From Flavobacterium lacus (GTDB taxonomy: Bacteria > Bacteroidota > Bacteroidia > Flavobacteriales > Flavobacteriaceae): a stretch of 53,387 bases of DNA. Under the pieces are notes generated by a model. The model was not told the origin of the DNA, ran no database searches, and saw nothing but the letters and a program-made list of their open reading frames with translations. Below, piece by piece: positions 52,857-53,387 of this stretch. The stretch is from the NCBI RefSeq assembly GCF_003268815.1, contig NZ_QLSV01000018.1:1-53387 (forward strand), given 5' to 3'. How positions within the stretch are numbered: the stretch's first letter is position 1; the number at the start of each line of letters is the position of its first letter. The position numbers and the translations under genes were made by a program.

Positions 52857-53062
52857 TTATATTTTTACCCGCCCCTTCCGATGCCAACCCAAATTTTGAA
52901 CAGAAGGATAATGCGCAAACGCTTGTGGTAATGCAATGCGTTTCCCCCCAAACTGCATCAACCCTCGAAAGGTTCCAAACCCTTCGAGGGTTAATTCCCC
53001 AACCCGCCGCGGCGAATGGAAAAAAACCGTGCTCAACACAAATGAACGCTTACAATTAAATG
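52857..53062. repeat. HNH-tail remnant (copy 3), hairpin and CCCCAACCC unit
   Basis: The minus strand 52857-52958 reads MQFGGKRIALPQAF ... LGWHRKGRVKI before a stop: the same tail as at 48038 and 50951. The hairpin AACCCTCGAA.../...CCCTTCGAGGGTT recurs at 52960-52992 with one mismatch, and a CCCCAACCC unit at about 53001-53062. The arrangement tail-hairpin-unit duplicates 50951-51155. Confidence 0.7.
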
Positions 53063-53085
53063 ATATCCTCTACTGAAATACAATC

Positions 53086-53267
53086 TGATTTTGCTCCCTT
53101 TAGGGCCGGGGCAACAAAATCAGGTGGAAAAATTATATTCACTCCTGAAATACAATCTGATTTTGCTCCTGCCTAGGCAGGCCGGGGCAACAAAATCAGA
53201 AGGAAAAATGAAATTCACTCCTACAACAAACCCCACAACCTACAACAGACAACAGACAACAGACAAC
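53086..53267 (+). repeat. REP-like copies and heptamer array, right end
   Basis: REP-like copies at 53086-53122 (CCCTTTAGGG form) and 53158-53198 (CCTGCCTAGGCAGG form), then an ACAACAG array at 53241-53267. No gene. Confidence 0.85.
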
Positions 53268-53292
53268 CCACCCCCTAAAATTCAGGAATCTC

Positions 53293-53387
53293 TGTATCGT
53301 CCTAAAAAAAGTTTACAGTTTTTAATTAAATCCTAGTATTGGTTTACGGTTCATTTTTAATCCTGTAATTGGTTTACAATTATAGTG
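53293..53387. repeat. Right terminal inverted repeat (IS-end-like, 95 bp)
   Basis: Exact reverse complement of 1-95. Reads TGTATCGTCC at the inner edge with TCCT-N7-GTTTAC iterons at 53300-53316, 53331-53347 and 53361-53377. Confidence 0.85.

Overview
The window looks like Bacteroidota, most likely a Flavobacteriaceae (Flavobacterium-like) chromosome. It is A+T rich, carries a SusC/SusD pair, a DUF6520 peptide, Bacteroidota-type -7 promoters (TAnnTTTG) upstream of several genes, few Shine-Dalgarno sequences and many signal-peptide lipoproteins. No rRNA, tRNA or CRISPR array was found. The first and last 95 bases are perfect inverted copies of one sequence containing three TCCT-N7-GTTTAC iterons. 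They look like the end of an insertion sequence entered from both sides, so the window is either a segment bounded by inverted IS copies or a contig broken at that repeat.

Layout. 1-1140: palindromic REP-like repeats around a DUF559 nuclease-like gene. 1142-7679: an SOS-type mutagenesis cassette, with a LexA-like S24 repressor divergent from a Y-family polymerase, a short DnaE and a DEDDh exonuclease/GIY-YIG fusion. 7754-15385: the most interesting part. A CARF-like domain fused to a sigma54-activating AAA+ domain is divergent from a six-gene co-directional run: a small zinc-ribbon protein, a prokaryotic viperin (radical SAM enzyme making antiviral ddh-nucleotides), a glycosyltransferase/radical-SAM-SPASM fusion, a histidine phosphatase, an O-methyltransferase and a WG-repeat-like protein. 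A sigma54-like promoter with palindromes lies between the regulator and the run.

15605-24000: envelope and hypothetical genes, including a metallophosphatase/outer-membrane-barrel fusion, a PAP2 phosphatase and an HD-domain/Pycsar-effector-like membrane protein. 24000-30914: an RND efflux operon flanked by a GbsR/MarR-like and a TetR-like regulator. 30917-34276: a GAF protein and an SRAP (YedK-like) DNA-protein-crosslink protein. 34666-44601: an AraC regulator, a MauE-like membrane protein, a Cys-rich DUF6520 secreted peptide and, on the other strand, SusC, SusD and an S9 peptidase. This looks like a peptide or disulfide maturation and uptake locus.

44602-50800: accessory DNA with a possible structured RNA, a frame-disrupted MNT-HEPN gene, an S24-like repressor lacking its catalytic serine, an AbiEi/AbiEii type IV toxin-antitoxin pair and decayed nuclease or defence gene remnants. 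50800-53387: the same REP-like repeats again around a DUF2975/HTH pair. Functional assignments come from reading motifs in the translated sequence. No database search was run.
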